NCBI GenBank assembly: GCA_964552395.1
Contig: CAZKGM010000003.1
Location: forward strand, 62,001 to 126,000
Origin: JAJDNH01 sp964552395
GTDB lineage: Bacteria > Acidobacteriota > Thermoanaerobaculia > Thermoanaerobaculales > Sulfomarinibacteraceae
Length of the DNA: 64,000 bases
Direction: 5' to 3'
Shown piece after piece: positions 61,806-64,000 of this stretch. The translations under genes and the position numbers were made by a program. Numbering within the stretch: the stretch's first letter is position 1; every line of letters begins with the position of its first letter. The notes under the pieces are model-generated. The model did no database searches, was not told the origin of the DNA, and saw only the letters and a program-made list of their open reading frames with translations.

Positions 61806-63119
61806 CTAACCCTTCTTGTCCTTCTTGTCGGTCGCCTTCTCGGTACGAACGGTCGTGCCGTCCTCGAGGTCACGGCTGATGGCGCGGAAGCTCCCGACCA
61901 CCACCGTCTCGCCCGCCTTCAGGCCGTCGACGATTTCGATATGGGTCTCGCCCTGGATCCCGGTCGTGACCTGCCGGGCCTTCGCCTTCCCGTTCTCGAC
62001 CAGCCACACGATCGGCACGAACCCTTCCTTGTCAGCTACGAAGCGCGGCTTCTCCTCCACGTCCTTGGCGGCATCAGTCTCGTCACCGGCCTTCGCCTTG
62101 GCCGTGCCCCCATCGGCCGCGGCAGGCTTCTTGGCGCCCTTCAGCTGGTCGAGCGTGCGCACGGCGACGCTCTGAATCGGCACGCTGAGGGCGTTCTCGT
62201 GCGTGTCGGTGACGATGTCCGCCGAGGCGGTCATGCCCGGGCGTAGCGCCGGTGTCGGATCGGTCACCGCGACCTTGACCTCGAACTCGGTCTTCTGCTC
62301 GGTAGTCCCGGCGCCGCTGATGTTGGCGCTATTGGCGATCTCTGTAACCTCGCCGTGGAACACGACGTCCGGGATCGCGTCGACCTCGATCTCCGCCTTG
62401 TTGCCGAGGGCCACTCGCACGATGTCGTTCTCGTCGACGTTGACCAACGCCTCCATCCCGGCGAGGTTCGAGATCTCCAGAACCATGTCGGCCTGGAACT
62501 GCGAGCCGAGCGCCATCTCGCCGACCTCCTTGTTCAGCTTGCTGATCGTCCCGGCCATCGGTGCGTAGATGGTGGTCTTGGACAGCGCGTCCCGCGCCTG
62601 CTTCAGCGCCGCCTTCGACTGCTCCGCCTGGTCCACCTCGGAGTGATACCGGGCCTTCTCGACCTCGGCAGCGGCGTAGGCCGCATCGAGCGTCGCCTGC
62701 GGCTCGAGGTTCTGACGGAACAGCTGCTCCGTCCGCTCGTAGTCCTTGCGCGCCTTTTCCATGTTCTCGCGGGCCAGGTTGGCGTTGGACTGAGCCGCAC
62801 GCAGGTTGGCCTCCGCACTCTCCATCGCCGCCACGTACCGTTCGCGGTCGAGTTCGAAGAGCAGCGCGCCCTTCTCGACCCAGTCGCCTTCCTTGACCTC
62901 CAGCCGCGTGATCTTGGCACTGACGTCGGCCGAGATCTTGACCTGGGTAACGGGCTGGATCTTTCCTGTGGCGTTGACTTTGTGCACGATCGTCTGGCGC
63001 CCAACAGGGGCGACCTGCACCGCGACCCCCTCTTCGTGGCCCTTCCTGAGACTGAAGGCGACGGTCACTCCGATCGCCGCCACGGCTACGATGGGTATCA
63101 GGATCTTCTTCTTCATCAT
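61806..63119 (-). CDS. MacA/HlyD-type periplasmic adaptor protein
   Basis: 437 residues from the ATG at 63119, six bases after GGAG (ATGs at 63116 and 63131 are alternatives). An N-terminal anchor (KKILIPIVAVAAIGVTVAF), a lipoyl/barrel-sandwich half (GKIQPVTQVKISADV), a coiled-coil hairpin (about 95-175, ANLRAAQSNANLARENMEKA), the second lipoyl half (IYAPMAGTISKLNKEVGEM) and a beta barrel are present. The C-terminal region has an unusual Ala/Lys-rich insert (KGAKKPAAADGGTAKAKAG, about 325-350). It links the permease to an outer-membrane channel that is not in the window. Confidence 0.9.
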   Translation of the reverse strand: MMKKKILIPIVAVAAIGVTVAFSLRKGHEEGVAVQVAPVGRQTIVHKVNATGKIQPVTQVKISADVSAKITRLEVKEGDWVEKGALLFELDRERYVAAMESAEANLRAAQSNANLARENMEKARKDYERTEQLFRQNLEPQATLDAAYAAAEVEKARYHSEVDQAEQSKAALKQARDALSKTTIYAPMAGTISKLNKEVGEMALGSQFQADMVLEISNLAGMEALVNVDENDIVRVALGNKAEIEVDAIPDVVFHGEVTEIANSANISGAGTTEQKTEFEVKVAVTDPTPALRPGMTASADIVTDTHENALSVPIQSVAVRTLDQLKGAKKPAAADGGTAKAKAGDETDAAKDVEEKPRFVADKEGFVPIVWLVENGKAKARQVTTGIQGETHIEIVDGLKAGETVVVGSFRAISRDLEDGTTVRTEKATDKKDKKG

Positions 63120-63284
63120 CGACTGCTCCATTCAGCGGTGGGAGCCGGCGGTTCCCGGCGCCGCCCCGGCCGCCCACCTACCTTTTCCCGTGCTCACTGA
63201 GGACTTACGCAGCGTCGAGGCCAAGGTTCCGGGAACCGCGCGTTTCCTTCGCAGACACCCGGTGGCGGGGCGGTGGGAGGGCAC

Positions 63285-63935
63285 TCTCTCGAGCTCCGGC
63301 GCCCGGACGTCTGCCTTGCAGACGCCCGTCGTCACCTGCCTCGGAGCGGGCGAGACAGAGAGGACACTGCGAGACCCCGGCGGCCGTCTGGTTGCCGGAA
63401 CACCCAGCCGTCCCGCGATCTCCCGCGGTCGCACGGCCACAAGAAAGGATGAGCACCTTCGTGGCGACCGCCGGAGCCTCTCGAGGCGCCTCGCTCAATT
63501 GAGGCCGATACTCCCATCGCCGATGGCCAGGCTCACGCCGCCTTCTCTGGGGCTCCGGCGCCCGTACGTCTGCTCCGCAGACGCCCGTCGTCACCTGCCT
63601 CGGAGCGGGCAACGGGGTCAGCCCCTGAACCGATCTCGAAGCCCGCGCCGGGCAGTCAACGAGGCGCCTCCATCGCAGGTGAGGCCACATAGGCCAACGC
63701 ACTCCTCGCGAATTGCCAAGCTCGAGGTTTCCTGCCAACGCGCCACCATGGAGACTGCGCTTCAGAAAACCTCGAAGCATGGCACGTTCCGCCCAACGCA
63801 CCATTCTCTGGAGCGCGCTACTGGTGGGTTCTCCGGGCGGGCGGGGATCCCCTTACTCCCTACGCTTCACTCCTCACCATCTTGGGCGGGCGGGGGAGCG
63901 TCTTCCGTTTTCCGTCTACCGTTTTCCCCCCTTCC
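63285..63935. repeat. Compound structured intergenic element, copy 3
   Basis: Third copy, between the adaptor gene and the right edge. It has two hairpin modules: CGTCTGC-CTT-GCAGACG at about 63308-63324 and CGTCTGC-TCC-GCAGACG at about 63567-63583. Then GGGCAGTCAACGAGGCGCCTCC, GAGGTTTCC..GAAAACCTC (one wobble change), GAAGCATGGCACG, the CGCGC block and TTCCGTTTTCCG. The first hairpin lies upstream of the GGCGGCCG block, so this copy carries an internal duplication. Confidence 0.75.
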
Positions 63936-64000
63936 CGGGTGGGTGGGCGGTGGGGCCTCCCCCTGAAGCATCCTCGTCACCTGCTGCTGGAGGTCGTAGC
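63867..64000 (-). CDS. Possible C-terminal end of a gene entering from the right
   Basis: On the minus strand an open frame from the window edge reads YDLQQQVTRMLQGEAPPP and runs 43 codons to a TGA inside the repeat element. The first dozen residues look like an amphipathic helix of the kind that ends TolC-type channels, which would suit a MacAB operon; the Pro/Arg-rich rest comes from the repeat. Too little is visible to name it. Confidence 0.3.
   Translation of the reverse strand, partial: YDLQQQVTRMLQGEAPPPTHPGRGENGRRKTEDAPPPAQDGEE

Noticed and set aside
1..64000. tRNA, rRNA, CRISPR arrays, transposases, phage genes
   Set aside because: Looked for on both strands; no cloverleaf, rRNA core sequence, regular spacer array or transposase motif was seen.

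Overview
The window is a GC-rich, gene-dense stretch of a Gram-negative bacterial genome, with periplasmic and outer-envelope systems (MacAB-like export, lipid-linked glycan assembly). The mix of genes suggests an Acidobacteriota-type organism: a reductive-type dsr cluster carrying both DsrD and DsrL, a TPR/Ser-Thr kinase receptor, secreted beta-rich repeat proteins and long dispersed intergenic repeats. This placement is an inference from gene content and cannot be proven without a marker-gene tree. There is one assembly gap (100 N at 53295-53394). Its flanks are the same 55 bases, so it is a scaffolding artefact inside a single gene.

Layout. (1) 1-5.0 kb: a secreted repeat protein running off the left edge, a membrane Ser/Thr kinase with an exported TPR sensor, and a sigma-54 activator. 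(2) 5.3-14.6 kb: glycan assembly (AsnB-type amidotransferase, O-antigen ligase/polymerase, GT4 transferase, DegT aminotransferase, GT-C-like protein, UDP-glucose dehydrogenase) plus an S4 RNA-binding protein. (3) 15-20.6 kb: MTA/SAH deaminase, a 2TM protein, a secreted hypothetical protein and the TrkH/TrkA potassium system. (4) 20.9-35.5 kb: sulfur respiration, all on the minus strand. It holds dsrMK, then yeiH-dsrA-dsrB-dsrD-(ferritin-like)-dsrL-dsrN-(HEAT)-(TPR)-dsrC, plus a TVP38-family membrane protein and an exported rhodanese. (5) 35.6-46.3 kb: an operon for a soluble NADH-linked oxidoreductase (NuoG/E/F-like subunits and a GltD-HdrB fusion) with its own response regulator and histidine kinase, and a DsbA-like periplasmic protein upstream. 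(6) 46.3-48.4 kb: an MDR oxidoreductase and recA. (7) 48.5-57.8 kb: three large GT-C-like membrane glycosyltransferases. (8) 58.6-63.1 kb: a MacA/MacB-type export system with two FtsX-type permeases.

How it fits together. DsrAB would reduce sulfite and load sulfur on DsrC. DsrMK would re-reduce the DsrC trisulfide from the membrane quinone pool, and DsrL would supply NAD(P)H electrons. DsrN makes siroheme amide, and the YeiH-like permease could move the sulfur oxyanion. The NuoEFG-like/HdrB-fusion operon is a plausible second route joining NADH to a disulfide or heterodisulfide. No sat, apr or qmo genes are present, so the oxyanion used cannot be fixed from this window.

The main discovery claim is regulatory. 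Near-perfect sigma-54 promoters (TGGCAC-N5-TTGC type) lie 36-44 bases upstream (estimated start of transcription to ATG) of the yeiH-dsrAB operon, dsrMK and the rhodanese gene. Each has an identical palindrome GTTAC-N6-GTAAC about 125-175 bases further upstream, as expected for an enhancer-binding activator. This points to a sulfur regulon controlled by an RpoN-dependent activator. A second claim is a roughly 600-base structured intergenic element present in three copies in the last 13 kb.
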